Source: Thysanoteuthis rhombus
Lineage: Eukaryota > Mollusca > Cephalopoda > Oegopsida > Thysanoteuthidae
Reading direction: 5' to 3'
DNA: 64,000 nucleotides
Assembly: GCA_963457665.1 (NCBI GenBank)
Contig: OY735227.1
Span: forward strand, 48,035,252-48,099,251
The translations under genes were made by a program, and so were the position numbers. How positions within the stretch are numbered: the first letter of the stretch is position 1; each line of letters opens with the position of its first letter. Below, piece after piece: positions 28,666-34,868 of this stretch. Below the pieces are notes generated by a model. It worked only from the letters and a program-made list of their open reading frames with translations, did no database searches and was not told the DNA's origin.

Positions 28666-31600
28666 TGGCAATTGAAAACATAAACTCTCCCCGTTATTAT
28701 CAGACCCCTTGTGATAATCAAGGAAGACAAAGTAAAGTATCTCACCAAAATCTCTGGCGATCTTCCTCTCTGTGAAATCCAGAGGATTGTGCTAACCGGC
28801 ACTGCCCGTATACTATCACCCGACTGCAACACACACTCACAAGACTGTAACAGACAAGCGAAATAAGACTTGGAGAGAGAAAATCGTACATCATACTTCT
28901 TTTGTTGGTAACAACTCGTCAAAGGACAGCGACCACTATATACCCGCAAGCTATCAATTCCAATTCCATGATTCTACACCTGCTCTACTATTATTGCACA
29001 ATACTGCCATCAACTCTCATGAACGATTGGGTGTTTAAGGTTAGCAATTTTAACCAATTATCATCTTTAATCGCCGTTACAATTATTAGTGTGGCATATA
29101 TGTATATATAAGTATGATACACACATATACGACGCATGAATAGTTTTTTTAAATAGAAATCATAGCAGCCTCACGAAAATCGGAACGAAAACGAAGTAAA
29201 AGTATTACGGAAACGTCAGACATACTTGTGTTACCCGGCTGGGAACCAAATGATGGGAATAAATTACTTTACTATGCATGAAAAAGAATTACGTGTTCTA
29301 ATATTTTATGTTTTTTTTTTTTTTTAAATATAAGCCTCCTTTATAACATGCTACATGCCATGCGCTTGCTTAATCCGCTTCTGTTCATATAGTTCTCATA
29401 GTGCAAGCACTTTTCACTTTTATTGCAGATCTAAAAAAAAGGTCTTCTATGTTCGTTCGCACCAGTCTGCTTACACATGATTTCAAACATTGTTCTATTC
29501 ATTTTTTTCAGGTTGATCGTCTGTGGGCCATCTGGCAGGATCTTCAGCAATACCGGAAGTTGCCACATGATAAAGCATATTGTGCCTTAGATCAAATGGC
29601 TTTTCCTATGAAGCCGTTTATCTGGGAATCAAACCCCAATCCAACAACTCGAGCCGTGTCTACACCCAGCAAATTATTTGACTTTAAATCTCTAGGTTAC
29701 AATTATGACAACTTGGATTTCCATGGGATGACCGTTGGTCAGTTAGAAGCTGCCCTTAAGAAACAACAAGAGAAAGACAGAGTGTTTGCTGGATTCTTGC
29801 TCCATGGAATCAAGACGTCGGCTGATGTTCATTTGAAGGTTTGTAACGAAGCTGATTGTCAAGAAGCTGGCGTTATCTTTGTCCTTGGTGGTGAAACAGA
29901 AATGCCATGGCATTTTGACCGCAACTTCAAGATGGACATTACAGATGTCCTCAAGAAAATGGAAGTAACAATTGAAGCACTTTTTGAGCATGAAAGCAAA
30001 TTGCACCTCGATGTAGAAATCAAATCTGTTGATGGAGCTGTCCTGGACTCCCGCTCACTCCCCAAACCAACTTTGATATACACACCGGCTAAAGGTATGT
30101 TCACACGCATTATATCTTCAATATCTTAGCAAAGGTAGTCCCGATTAAAATTCTACTGAAAGAAATAAAAGAATACAATATAGAAATTATATTGATACTA
30201 CTTTTGTTCATAAATGATCAGCATATCGCTTACTTGCGTGACGTCATGTGCCTTTGCCTGTACCTAGAGATTACAATGGACTGGACACTTTTGCAAAGGT
30301 GTGGTTTTTTATTCCGTGGTTTCGATTCTCACAGAATTGGCTCTTCTGATGCATTTATGTTTGTACGTATCATTGTTCTCTGTTTATATCCTCATCGCAG
30401 GGGTAGATACACACAGGTAGTTGTTTATAATACCCACTTTCAGCTTGTCAGGCCTGTCGAAGTTTTGTTCTGCTTACGGCACTCGGTATTCCACAATGGT
30501 CACTCTGCTCAGTACTGACCAGGCTCGACATTGCTCAATTGCGGTTATCTTACAAGAACCAATGTATATGCCGTGATTTTAGTCGTAATCCCTTAGCCAG
30601 GGAAAGGGTTCCCTCGGGAGGGGAGGTATTACCATTTTTAAGTATTTGGTATGATTCAGCGATAGATTGAACTCATGACCCACCGAACCCGAGGCAAGCA
30701 ATCTACCGCTGAGCCACAATAATTTTTTTTCATATCTATCACCTCTAAAATATTCCAGGTTCTGGGGCGAAGCATTTTCATTATTCCACATATTTTTGTA
30801 TCTTCTATCTTGTTTATTATTACAACCTATTTTGATTACCTTGTATTTGTTGTTGTTGTTGAGGTCATTTGGGTTTCTGAAATGAAGTATTTTACTGGTG
30901 GGTAGACCACAGGTTCAATCCATGTCTTGCCACCTTTGTTATACGCCTTCTGAATCCCCAGATGCAATATTAGTAGTTGTTTAAGGTTCGAAAAGGATTC
31001 CATTATCCTGCTCATTTCCGATGAGTATTACTGATACTTTGAATACCTAGTAGTAGTAGAAGTAGTTATCGGCAGTCTGCTTACGTATGATTTCAAACAT
31101 TGATCTATTTTCATTGCTGCTCTCCCCCAACGTGAATCGACCACGCGTTATAAAATCATATGATGTCACACAAGCCACATCACTTATCTAACGTGGCATA
31201 CCAACGTAATACAACAACGTCGAACAACTTTTCTTGGTTGAGTCATGTCATTGCACCTAACATTTGATTTCTGGCACTATTCATGAAGGAGAGCGACAAT
31301 CGTCCATACTAGATTCTGTAGTCTACTATGATCTTTCTCTAACTTATCAGACTTGAGTAAATGTATTTCTTAACCTAACAGATTCTGATCTGATTTTTTT
31401 TAAGAACGGAAGGTTCATCAGAAGAAACCATACGTCGAAGGAATTTTGATCAGAAAGAACGTGGATACTTTAACTCAATCAGAGATCAGTAACCTGAGAG
31501 AAGCTTTGGCCCTTGTCCAGGCAGACACCACAAGCACTGGTTACCAGAAAATCGCCTCTTTCCACGGAATGCCCCTTAGCTGTAACTATCCGAACGGAAC

Positions 31601-33785
31601 CGCTTTTGCCTGTTGTCAACACGGAATGGTCACCTTCCCTCACTGGCATAGACTTTACATGAAACAAATGGAAGACGCTCTAAGAATGAGGGGCGTTAAA
31701 GTCGGTATTCCATATTGGGATTGGACCACAGCCTTTTCTAGCTTACCTAAATTGGTGACAGACACAAAAAACAATCCCTTCCATCATGGTTATATCGATG
31801 TTGCTGCCACAAAGACAACGAGAGACCCTCGACCACAATTGTTTGATGACCCTGAGCAAGGTGATCAGTCTTTTTTCTACCGCCAAATCGCCTTTGCCCT
31901 TGAACAGAGAGACTTCTGCGATTTTGAAATTCAGTTCGAAATGGGCCACAACGCCATCCATTCATGGGTTGGTGGACCAAGTCCTTATGGTATGTCAACT
32001 CTTCACTACACTTCTTACGATCCGCTTTTCTATTTGCACCACTCTAACACGGATCGAATCTGGGCTATTTGGCAAGCTCTACAGAAATACCGTGGTTTAC
32101 CTTATAATAGTGCCAATTGTGAGATCAATAAACTCAAGAAACCAATGATGCCGTTCAGCTCTGAAGAGAACCCGAACGAGGTTACTAAAGCCTATTCAAC
32201 GGGCATCAAGTCGTTCGACTACCACCAACTTGGCTATGAGTATGACAATTTGAATTTCCACGGCATGACCATTCCTCAGTTGGAAGTCCACTTGAAGAAG
32301 ATACAAGAGAAAGACAGAGTGTTCGCCGGATTCCTGCTCCGAGCCATTGGCCAATCAGCTGACGTTAACTTCGACATTTGTCGCAAAGACGGAGAATGTA
32401 CATTTGGTGGCACCTTCTGTGTTCTGGGAGGCGATTACGAAATGCCATGGGCATTTGACAGACTCTTCTTGTACGACATTTCCAAGAGTTTGGTACAACT
32501 TAGACTCAACGGTCATGATGATTTTGATATCACAGTTACAATTATGGGTATTGATGGCAAATCTCTACCTTCTACTCTTCTTCCAACACCAACCATCCTC
32601 TTTAAACCCGGAAAAGGTGAGAATTTAATTCAAAACATTTCTTCAATCGTTATATTTTCACAGGCATTTTATACTAGAGTGGTAATTTAGTTGTTTTCAC
32701 ATTCTCTGACTTCACTGTACATTTTATATTATCAAAATGCAATTTAGGCGGAACCCGACCACCAGCACTCGAAAACCATCATAATTGATGGGTGACTACT
32801 TCTAGACGTGAGGGACAAGTCAACACCCCTAAAACGCTTAAACCTGTTTTGAGCGGTACCGTCAGACCTTGTTTGATTTCATTCACTTCCAGAATTTCTG
32901 GTGGCTCTGAGGCATCGCTTAGTTTATGGCCTCAAAATTTCAAGAACTTCAATACTTGTATCCAGCATTTTGAAATTTGAAAAGGTACAGCTGATTAGAA
33001 TTGATTATGATGATATTAATAACGGATCTGCTTTGTCACTCAACGCAAACTGTCACGTGACATACGTCTTTTAAGCAACATGTTTAGTTGGGACTGATAA
33101 ATCAAGTTAGTTTGGGATTTATTTTTGATTGAAAGATTTTTGGTTGTTAAATTGGGCCACAAGATGAAGAAAGAAGTGATCAAATTCGGGTACGGATCCA
33201 TACACAAAAATCGTATTAGGAAGAAATATACATCCACAGTCGTCCATTTTGAATTTGGCATTGAATATAATAGAAAAAAACTAGCAATAATTCTTTCTTA
33301 AACTGGATGTTTTTTCCAACCTTGTTGCCAAGATTCTATCCCCCACTCTGCCCCAAAATTGGTAACTACCGCTTTCTGATAGATTACATATCGCTTTAGC
33401 TAGTGACTTTCCAAATTATCATCAAGCAAGCTCTTTTGGGACACATTGGGTGTTACTTTTGAGACAATATAATTAACGCTCTCTTATTCAGGGAGGTAAA
33501 TCGTTCATTATAAGTTTATGCAAAGCTCTTCCAACTTGGGAATAGAGCACTCTGGTGGATGGGGAATTTTGCATGAATATATATCGCTAAAATTCACCCT
33601 TACTGACCGTCCAGTTCTGCTTAGAGCAGTGATAGATGCCAGCCTCTGGGTCTGAAGCGAAGGTTTCGATTCTACCTCGTGGTATTGGATGGGACAATGG
33701 ATAGTCTATAGCCACACTGAAGAGTTGTAATACAATGAAACTGCTGTCTGTGGATAACATAATTATTTAATCATTATTTTTCATT

Positions 33786-33863
<78 letters not shown>

Positions 33864-34304
33864 TAGGAATGACGAGTGACACGAGTCATGTCCGTTGTTT
33901 ACTTATTGATCTATCATTGTCAAATACATTTTTGGGTGAACTACGTAAGCAAGCCCTGCTTAAAAAATGATGCGTAGTATAAAATAACAACCATGTACAA
34001 TGCAATATGGTAATACCCTATATAAAATAACAAAGTGCATCTAGTATGACATGAGCTAAATATCAAAAGCATAGCTGAAAGGAAAGTGATGTTTGATCAA
34101 CACAGCTGGGTTGCCATTTTGATATAAGTGTTTTATTTTTCAAAACCAGAAAAAAATTTACACGTATCAAAGTCTCGGTGATGAAAATTACATAAATTAC
34201 ATCAACAAATACTGGGGAATGGGTAAATGAAGTGACACAAAAATATTTGAAAACAAGATTTTTAATGTGTTTAGTGTCAAAGCCAAAGCTTTGACACTAA
34301 ACAC

Positions 34305-34348
<44 letters not shown>

Positions 34349-34545
34349 TGTGTGTGTGTATTTATATATATATATATATGTGTGTGTGTGAGTGTGTGTG
34401 TGGGTTCACCTATATTTCAATTTATAAACTCTACGAACTTATATATTCAACTGTATAAACGTTTTAAGTTGATGTATATTTCCAGTTTATAAGGTTTATA
34501 AACTTATATTTTTATCATATTTCAGGTACACAGCACCACCGTTGA
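1629..34545 (+). CDS. Hemocyanin gene 1, eight functional units (whole gene span)
   Basis: This multi-exon gene encodes a secreted, copper-containing oxygen carrier. Exons: 1629-1659, 1750-2985, 4287-4749, 5380-6161, 8201-9439, 10786-12033, 15326-16570, 17340-18361, 19737-19977, 20384-21045, 29512-30094, 31405-32616, 34526-34545. Joined they give 9984 nt, an exact multiple of three, with GT donors and AG acceptors throughout. Each of the eight units has the tyrosinase-like two-copper core followed by the beta-rich C-terminal domain (motif GG.x.EMPW.FDR or a variant). The order a, b, c, d, d', e, f, g is inferred from position and sequence; eight units point to a squid or cuttlefish. Subunits of this family assemble into decameric cylinders. 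The true start codon is not resolved: the 31-nt exon enters in phase 0, so at least one exon lies upstream, perhaps outside the window. A second gene of the same kind lies convergently at 49303-64000. Confidence 0.95.
1750..2985 (+). CDS. Hemocyanin gene 1, functional unit a
   Basis: This single exon of 412 codons codes for the first oxygen-binding unit, starting [16 protein letters not shown]. Copper A ligands are His42, His61 (inside CCLHGM, with Cys59 placed for the thioether bridge) and His70 (MWHR). Copper B ligands are His180 and His184 (AHNPIH) and His211 (second His of FLHHSN). The beta domain holds the [10 protein letters not shown] motif. The acceptor AG is at 1748-1749 and the donor GTAAGT starts at 2986; both introns are phase 1. 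An in-frame ATG at 1719 lies in the intron and is not the start. One oddity: the helix after the copper-B histidines reads NVERQFTLW where the other units have NVDRLWAIW or similar. An NGT sequon lies near the C-terminus. Confidence 0.96.
2986..4286 (+). other. Intron a/b with a degenerate ~105-bp tandem repeat
   Basis: This intron separates FU-a and FU-b. Its last third (about 3940-4250) holds about three poorly conserved copies of a unit with the pattern 'gtcagtggt ... ctaa ... aatagggc', visible near 3955, 4065 and 4175. The open frame 3748-3969 has no recognisable content. Nothing else was identified. Confidence 0.5.
4287..4749 (+). CDS. Hemocyanin gene 1, functional unit b, exon 1
   Basis: This is the N-terminal part of FU-b. 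Acceptor TTTTGCAG ends at 4286; the first codon joins the last base of FU-a and gives Ile, then [15 protein letters not shown]. Copper A ligands are His51 (EFHG), His71 (CCIHGM, Cys69 for the thioether) and His80 (HWHR), followed by PYWDW. The donor GTACGT starts at 4750 after GAAAG, so this internal intron is phase 2 and splits an Arg codon. The intron separates the copper A half from the copper B half, and the reading frame stops soon after 4749, which supports the splice. Translation continues in the exon at 5380. Confidence 0.93.
4750..5379 (+). repeat. FU-b internal intron with tRNA-like direct repeats
   Basis: An 18-bp sequence GCGAACCATTACCACACG occurs at 4910-4927 and again at 5027-5044. 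Its reverse complement (TGGTTCGC..GCTAGTCTA) resembles the modules in the FU-e intron near 19180. I read these as decayed copies of the same tRNA-derived repeat on the minus strand. Confidence 0.45.
5380..6161 (+). CDS. Hemocyanin gene 1, functional unit b, exon 2
   Basis: This is the rest of FU-b. The acceptor is ATAACAG (AG at 5378-5379); the first base completes the Arg codon, and the protein continues [16 protein letters not shown]. Copper B ligands are in THNSIH and [12 protein letters not shown]. The beta domain has [10 protein letters not shown], with Thr where most units have Pro. Joined with 4287-4749 it gives 1245 nt, 415 codons. The donor GTAAATAC starts at 6162, phase 1. An NGT sequon lies near the end. 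The upstream open frame from 5327 is intron sequence. Confidence 0.94.
6162..8200 (+). other. Intron b/c, partly shared with gene 2
   Basis: This intron contains no recognised gene. The segment about 6750-7545 is almost identical, in reverse complement, to 63218-64000 in gene 2. The segment 7550-8200 next to the FU-c exon shows no obvious match to 62788-63217. Open frames inside it have no recognisable content. Confidence 0.75.
8201..9439 (+). CDS. Hemocyanin gene 1, functional unit c
   Basis: This single exon has 413 codons. It follows the acceptor TATCTTTCAG and ends before the donor GTGAGTAG at 9440, both phase 1. Copper A ligands are His50, His70 (CCHHGM) and His79 (HWHR); copper B ligands are in AHNHIH and [12 protein letters not shown]. 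The C-terminal domain carries the variant [10 protein letters not shown] instead of LGG. The CuA motif is CCHHGM rather than the usual CC-L-HGM. Its counterpart in gene 2 (61546-62787) is one codon longer, in the N-terminal linker, and otherwise almost identical; differences appear mainly at the two exon ends. Confidence 0.96.
9440..10785 (+). other. Intron c/d of gene 1
   Basis: The intron is 1346 bp, against 304 bp in gene 2. Part of the excess is the small hAT-like element at 10361-10748. The remainder is AT-rich and I recognise nothing in it. Confidence 0.6.
10361..10748. mobile_element. Small non-autonomous hAT-like DNA transposon
   Basis: The 388-bp element begins CAGGGGCTTCTCAAAGT and ends in the imperfect inverted repeat ACTTCGAGAAGGCCTG. 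It is flanked on both sides by TAATATA (10354-10360 and 10749-10755), a direct repeat of seven bases, near the 8-bp duplication typical of hAT elements. There is no coding capacity. The homologous intron of gene 2 lacks it, so the insertion probably came after the gene duplication, or was lost from gene 2. Confidence 0.7.
10786..12033 (+). CDS. Hemocyanin gene 1, functional unit d
   Basis: This single exon has 416 codons. The acceptor is TACTTCAG (AG at 10784-10785) and the donor GTAAGTGT starts at 12034, both phase 1. It begins with a linker longer than in FU-a ([22 protein letters not shown]). Copper A ligands are His54, His74 (CCLHGM) and His83; copper B ligands are in LHNTIH and [12 protein letters not shown]. 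The beta domain has [14 protein letters not shown]. Sequons NST and NGS are present. FU-d and FU-d' are each other's closest relatives within the gene, consistent with a tandem duplication. The gene 2 counterpart is nearly identical over the first two thirds and differs at about 15 positions, mostly near the C-terminus. Confidence 0.96.
13705..13740 (+). repeat. (AC)n microsatellite
   Basis: An uninterrupted AC run is followed by a short imperfect extension (ATGCACACACATAC). It lies in intron d/d' and has no coding meaning. Confidence 0.9.
14041..14966. repeat. LTR-like or other repeat block in intron d/d'
   Basis: The block runs from TGTTGGGGGTGG to CCCCCTAGTGTCACA, and so has TG...CA ends, with a TATA-like TATTTAAG at about 14380. 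It contains a direct repeat (CCAGGATTTG.CAGATGACAC at about 14636 and 14749) and three copies of a ~21-bp unit 'ATAGTAATTTT..GGTAA' at about 14873-14930. No target duplication was found, so identification as a solo LTR is tentative. The matching intron of gene 2 lacks it. Confidence 0.35.
15326..16570 (+). CDS. Hemocyanin gene 1, functional unit d' (extra d-type unit)
   Basis: This single exon has 415 codons, from the acceptor TTTCTTGCAG to the donor GTAAACGC at 16571, both phase 1. It starts [20 protein letters not shown], closely matching the FU-d linker. Copper A ligands are His53, His73 and His82; copper B ligands are in LHNYLH and [12 protein letters not shown], then [14 protein letters not shown]. 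Sequons NAT and NGS are present. This extra unit marks the eight-unit decapodiform type. It is the only FU for which gene 1 and gene 2 clearly differ: about 30% of the first ~140 aligned residues by eye. Confidence 0.95.
16571..17339 (+). other. Intron d'/e of gene 1
   Basis: This is a 769-bp AT-rich intron with long A and T runs. I see no repeat or gene in it. Confidence 0.7.
17340..18361 (+). CDS. Hemocyanin gene 1, functional unit e, exon 1
   Basis: This exon holds the copper core of FU-e. The acceptor is TTTTACAG (AG at 17338-17339) and the linker reads [15 protein letters not shown]. Copper A ligands are His55 (FHAL, where other units have FHG), His75 (CCLHGM) and His84 (QWHR); copper B ligands are in VHNSIH and [12 protein letters not shown]. 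The exon ends GSSAYATFQ before the donor GTACGT at 18362, a phase 0 intron inside the beta domain. The frame runs only 18 nt further to a stop, which supports the splice. It joins the exon at 19737. Confidence 0.94.
18362..19736 (+). other. FU-e internal intron of gene 1
   Basis: The intron is 1375 bp (486 bp in gene 2). Its first ~40 bases after the donor resemble those of gene 2. The middle part holds tRNA-like repeat modules (18760-19340). Confidence 0.6.
18760..19340 (+). repeat. Tandem tRNA-like (SINE-head) modules
   Basis: Several related modules follow one another, each with a box A-like 'GG/CTTAGCAAGC' or 'GCTAACAAGC' and, about 35-45 bases later, a box B-like 'GAGTTC/GATTC' remnant. 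Recognisable starts are near 18772, 19085, 19180 and 19293. The sequence GCCAGACTAAGTTAAGCTTA at about 18857 recurs as GCCAGACTGAACTAAGCTTA at about 50123 in a gene 2 intron, so one repeat family is present in both genes at different places. Confidence 0.5.
19737..19977 (+). CDS. Hemocyanin gene 1, functional unit e, exon 2
   Basis: This short exon completes the beta domain of FU-e. It follows the acceptor TTTGTTTAG in phase 0 and reads [19 protein letters not shown], then [10 protein letters not shown]. It ends VRVPPA plus one base before the donor GTGAGTC at 19978, phase 1. With 17340-18361 it makes 1263 nt, 421 codons, the longest unit here. An NGT sequon is present. Gene 2 has an exon of exactly the same length (55321-55561). 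Confidence 0.92.
19978..20383 (+). other. Intron e/f of gene 1
   Basis: This is a 406-bp intron (1080 bp in gene 2) in which nothing was recognised. Confidence 0.7.
20384..21045 (+). CDS. Hemocyanin gene 1, functional unit f, exon 1
   Basis: This exon carries all six copper ligands of FU-f. The acceptor is ATCTTTCAAG (AG at 20382-20383) and the linker reads [16 protein letters not shown]. Copper A ligands are His51 (YHGD), His69 (CCLHGM) and His78; copper B ligands are in IHNSIH and FYVHHSM. It ends right after HHSM at the donor GTAAGC, a phase 0 intron. The next exon, VDRLW, lies 8.47 kb away at 29512. About 50 bases of intron after the donor are still close to those of gene 2. Confidence 0.94.
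21388..21477 (+). repeat. (CAA)n(TAA)n compound microsatellite
   Basis: About nine CAA units pass directly into about twenty TAA units. The poly-tyrosine open frame on the other strand is an artefact of this run. Confidence 0.95.
22880..24040 (+). mobile_element. Decayed non-LTR retrotransposon (reverse transcriptase remnant)
   Basis: Conceptual reading on the plus strand, with many stops and shifts, still shows the order of reverse transcriptase motifs: KSSGPF.IP near 23120, [11 protein letters not shown] near 23450, and GVLQRSVL...F.IYINDL near 23610-23670. The part after 23880 looks like a 3' end (ACCCTCCACAGCAATTGTTG, then an A-rich tail). No intact frame remains. The type resembles CR1 or Jockey-like LINEs; I cannot place it more precisely. 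Confidence 0.65.
24379..25713 (-). pseudogene. 5'-truncated RTE-like LINE, reverse transcriptase C-terminal half
   Basis: On the minus strand the frame starts near 25713 with [15 protein letters not shown] and continues with [12 protein letters not shown], a reverse transcriptase core. An in-frame TGA lies near 25305, just before [12 protein letters not shown]; the frame then stays open from 25260 to 24541 through the thumb and C-terminal part ([29 protein letters not shown]). The catalytic FADD box reads FAND, losing one metal-binding Asp. The 3' end is a (CAT)n run on the plus strand (24379-24428), as is common for this class. It is inactive by truncation, stop and active-site change. Confidence 0.85.
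26168..27125. repeat. ~960-bp interspersed repeat, copy 1 (LTR-like)
   Basis: The segment from ATGGTTCTG to GGGGGTGCTACA is matched along its length by 40236-41210. It contains a short (GA)n run near 26977 and no long coding frame. The plus-strand end CTACA would correspond to a TGTAG start on the minus strand, in keeping with a solo LTR, but I found no clear target duplication. Confidence 0.7.
27203..27556 (-). mobile_element. Second RTE-like LINE 3' end fragment
   Basis: It begins with (CAT)n and then GTCCATCGTTGGACA.AGACC, the same 3'-terminal sequence as the element at 24379 (GTCCATCGTTGGACATAGACC), and follows that element for about 350 bp with substitutions and small deletions before the similarity stops after GCATGGTTCTCA. 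It is a short, 5'-truncated copy of the same family. Confidence 0.8.
28170..28870 (+). mobile_element. LINE ORF2 C-terminal fragment interrupted by (AAT)n
   Basis: Reading on the plus strand shows [19 protein letters not shown] near 28312, then [19 protein letters not shown] near 28405, and, after the microsatellite, [19 protein letters not shown] and GTARIL near 28737-28815. This order resembles the C-terminal region of some non-LTR polymerases, with a deletion after the first motif. An (AAT)n run at 28601-28664 sits within it. No function remains. Confidence 0.55.
28601..28664 (+). repeat. (AAT)n microsatellite
   Basis: About 21 uninterrupted AAT units lie inside the LINE fragment. The poly-leucine and poly-isoleucine frames on the other strand come from this run. 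Confidence 0.95.
29512..30094 (+). CDS. Hemocyanin gene 1, functional unit f, exon 2
   Basis: The acceptor TTTTTTTCAG (AG at 29510-29511) opens phase 0 with [18 protein letters not shown], which continues directly from HHSM of exon 1. The beta domain has [14 protein letters not shown]. The donor GTATGTTC starts at 30095, phase 1. With exon 1 it makes 1245 nt, 415 codons. The upstream open frame back to 29401 is intron. Compared with gene 2, the last ~50 residues hold most of the differences. Confidence 0.94.
30095..31404 (+). other. Intron f/g of gene 1
   Basis: The intron is 1310 bp (431 bp in gene 2). It holds a SINE-like tRNA-derived segment on the minus strand (about 30600-30722) and a ~45-bp near-copy of the sequence before the FU-f exon 2 acceptor (31074-31115, compare 29463-29505). 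The remainder has a box B-like GGTTTCGATTCTCAC at about 30319 but no clear element. Confidence 0.55.
30600..30722 (-). repeat. tRNA-derived SINE-like segment
   Basis: On the minus strand the sequence reads TGGCTCAGCGGTAGATTGC, a good box A, and 30-odd bases later GAGTTCAATC, a good box B. There is no proper acceptor stem or clear cloverleaf, so it is a SINE head and not a tRNA gene. Cephalopods are known to carry tRNA-derived SINEs. Confidence 0.65.
31405..32616 (+). CDS. Hemocyanin gene 1, functional unit g
   Basis: This single exon of 404 codons is the shortest and last full unit. The acceptor is TTTTTTTAAG (AG at 31403-31404); the linker reads [19 protein letters not shown]. Copper A ligands are His54, His73 (CCQHGM) and His82 (HWHR); copper B ligands are in GHNAIH and [12 protein letters not shown]. 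The beta domain has [14 protein letters not shown]. It ends KPGK before the donor GTGAGAAT at 32617, phase 1. An NGT sequon lies before the CuA cysteines. Its first ~45 residues differ strongly from gene 2, while the following ~300 are almost identical. Confidence 0.95.
33614..33720 (+). repeat. tRNA-like (SINE-head) module
   Basis: The sequence CTTAGAGCAGTGATAGATG resembles box A and GGTTTCGATTCTACC, about 30 bases later, resembles box B. It belongs with the other tRNA-like modules seen in the introns. Confidence 0.4.
33787..33860. repeat. (TC)n(TA)n(GA)n compound microsatellite
   Basis: TC units, TA units and GA units follow in that order, so the whole run is self-complementary and could fold back on itself. 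Confidence 0.9.
34263..34308. repeat. Perfect 21-bp inverted repeat with a 4-nt loop
   Basis: The left arm (34263-34283) and right arm (34288-34308) are exact reverse complements around the loop CAAA; the core is GTGTTTAGTGTCAAAGC. A (TA)n run follows directly. It lies 218 bp before the terminal exon of gene 1. It could be the remnant of a small foldback element. Confidence 0.85.
34309..34400 (+). repeat. (TA)n(TG)n microsatellites
   Basis: Two TA runs are separated by short TG runs and followed by a TGTGTG-rich stretch. The short open frame across it is not a gene. Confidence 0.9.
34526..34545 (+). CDS. Hemocyanin gene 1, terminal exon with stop codon
   Basis: The acceptor ATATTTCAG ends at 34525. 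The first two bases complete a Gly codon, followed by Thr-Gln-His-His-Arg and TGA at 34543-34545. Gene 2 has a matching 20-nt coding part that reads Thr-Gln-Leu-Arg-Tyr then TAA. The identical coding length, the shared G-T-Q and the phase agreement in both genes support this exon. The protein therefore ends a few residues after FU-g. Confidence 0.85.
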
Positions 34546-34680
34546 CTGGACTCTTCCAAAGATGAAATGAAATGAATGAAGAAGAATTGAATTGATCTAC
34601 GTCAAATCATTTCATTTTAAATATTTGTATGGTCGATAATTCAACACTGAATTAAAACAGTTTTTATTTGGATAAATATT
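34546..34680 (+). promoter_or_regulatory. Gene 1 3' UTR with candidate poly(A) signal ATTAAA
   Basis: After the TGA the sequence is AT-rich. The variant signal ATTAAA lies at 34651-34656, about 105 nt after the stop, followed by a T-rich stretch at 34661. No canonical AATAAA was seen nearer to the stop. A SINE-like repeat in the opposite direction begins a few bases further on. The end of transcription is an inference. Confidence 0.5.
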
Positions 34681-34687
34681 TCGAAAC

Positions 34688-34868
34688 CATTATCATTATC
34701 ATTTCTTTTACGGGTGTTTTTTCACCTTTATTTGCTTCGTATCGCAATCTCTGGCATTGAGCAAACAGTGCGTAAATAATGAATAGTGGTGAGACTCGAA
34801 CTCACGTCCATTTAGCCCCAGGAGACCTGCCTTTACCGACTGATGTACGAGAACCCTTCCTCTCAATA
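34688..34868 (-). repeat. tRNA-derived SINE
   Basis: On the minus strand the head reads TCTCGTACATCAGTCGGTAAAG (box A-like) and GAGTTCGAGTCTC (box B), then TCACCACTATTC and a body ending near 34690. The length and layout fit a tRNA-derived SINE. It lies just after the gene 1 3' UTR, in the opposite direction. Confidence 0.7.

Larger units (their letters stand above)
21046..29511 (+). other. FU-f internal intron of gene 1, 8.5 kb of transposon debris
   Basis: This is the longest intron in the window and splits FU-f between HHSM and VDRLW. It contains a (CAA)n/(TAA)n microsatellite (21388-21477), a decayed non-LTR element (about 22880-24040), a 5'-truncated RTE-like element (24379-25713), a ~960-bp interspersed repeat (26168-27125), a second RTE-like 3' end (27203-27556) and a LINE C-terminal fragment (28170-28870). 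Stretches 21480-22880, 25720-26160 and 27560-28160 hold nothing recognisable. The gene 2 intron at the same place is 690 bp. Confidence 0.85.
32617..34525 (+). other. Last intron of gene 1 (FU-g to terminal exon)
   Basis: The intron is 1909 bp (1340 bp in gene 2). It holds a tRNA-like module (about 33614-33720), a (TC)n(TA)n(GA)n palindromic run (33787-33860), a perfect hairpin (34263-34308) and (TA)n/(TG)n runs (34309-34400). Nothing recognisable was seen in 32617-33600. Confidence 0.6.

Noticed and set aside
28560-28949. Poly-isoleucine and poly-leucine open frames
   Set aside because: They come from the (AAT)n run at 28601-28664.
34770-34868. Functional tRNA gene
   Set aside because: Box A and box B are present, but no complete acceptor stem or cloverleaf can be drawn and a SINE body follows.
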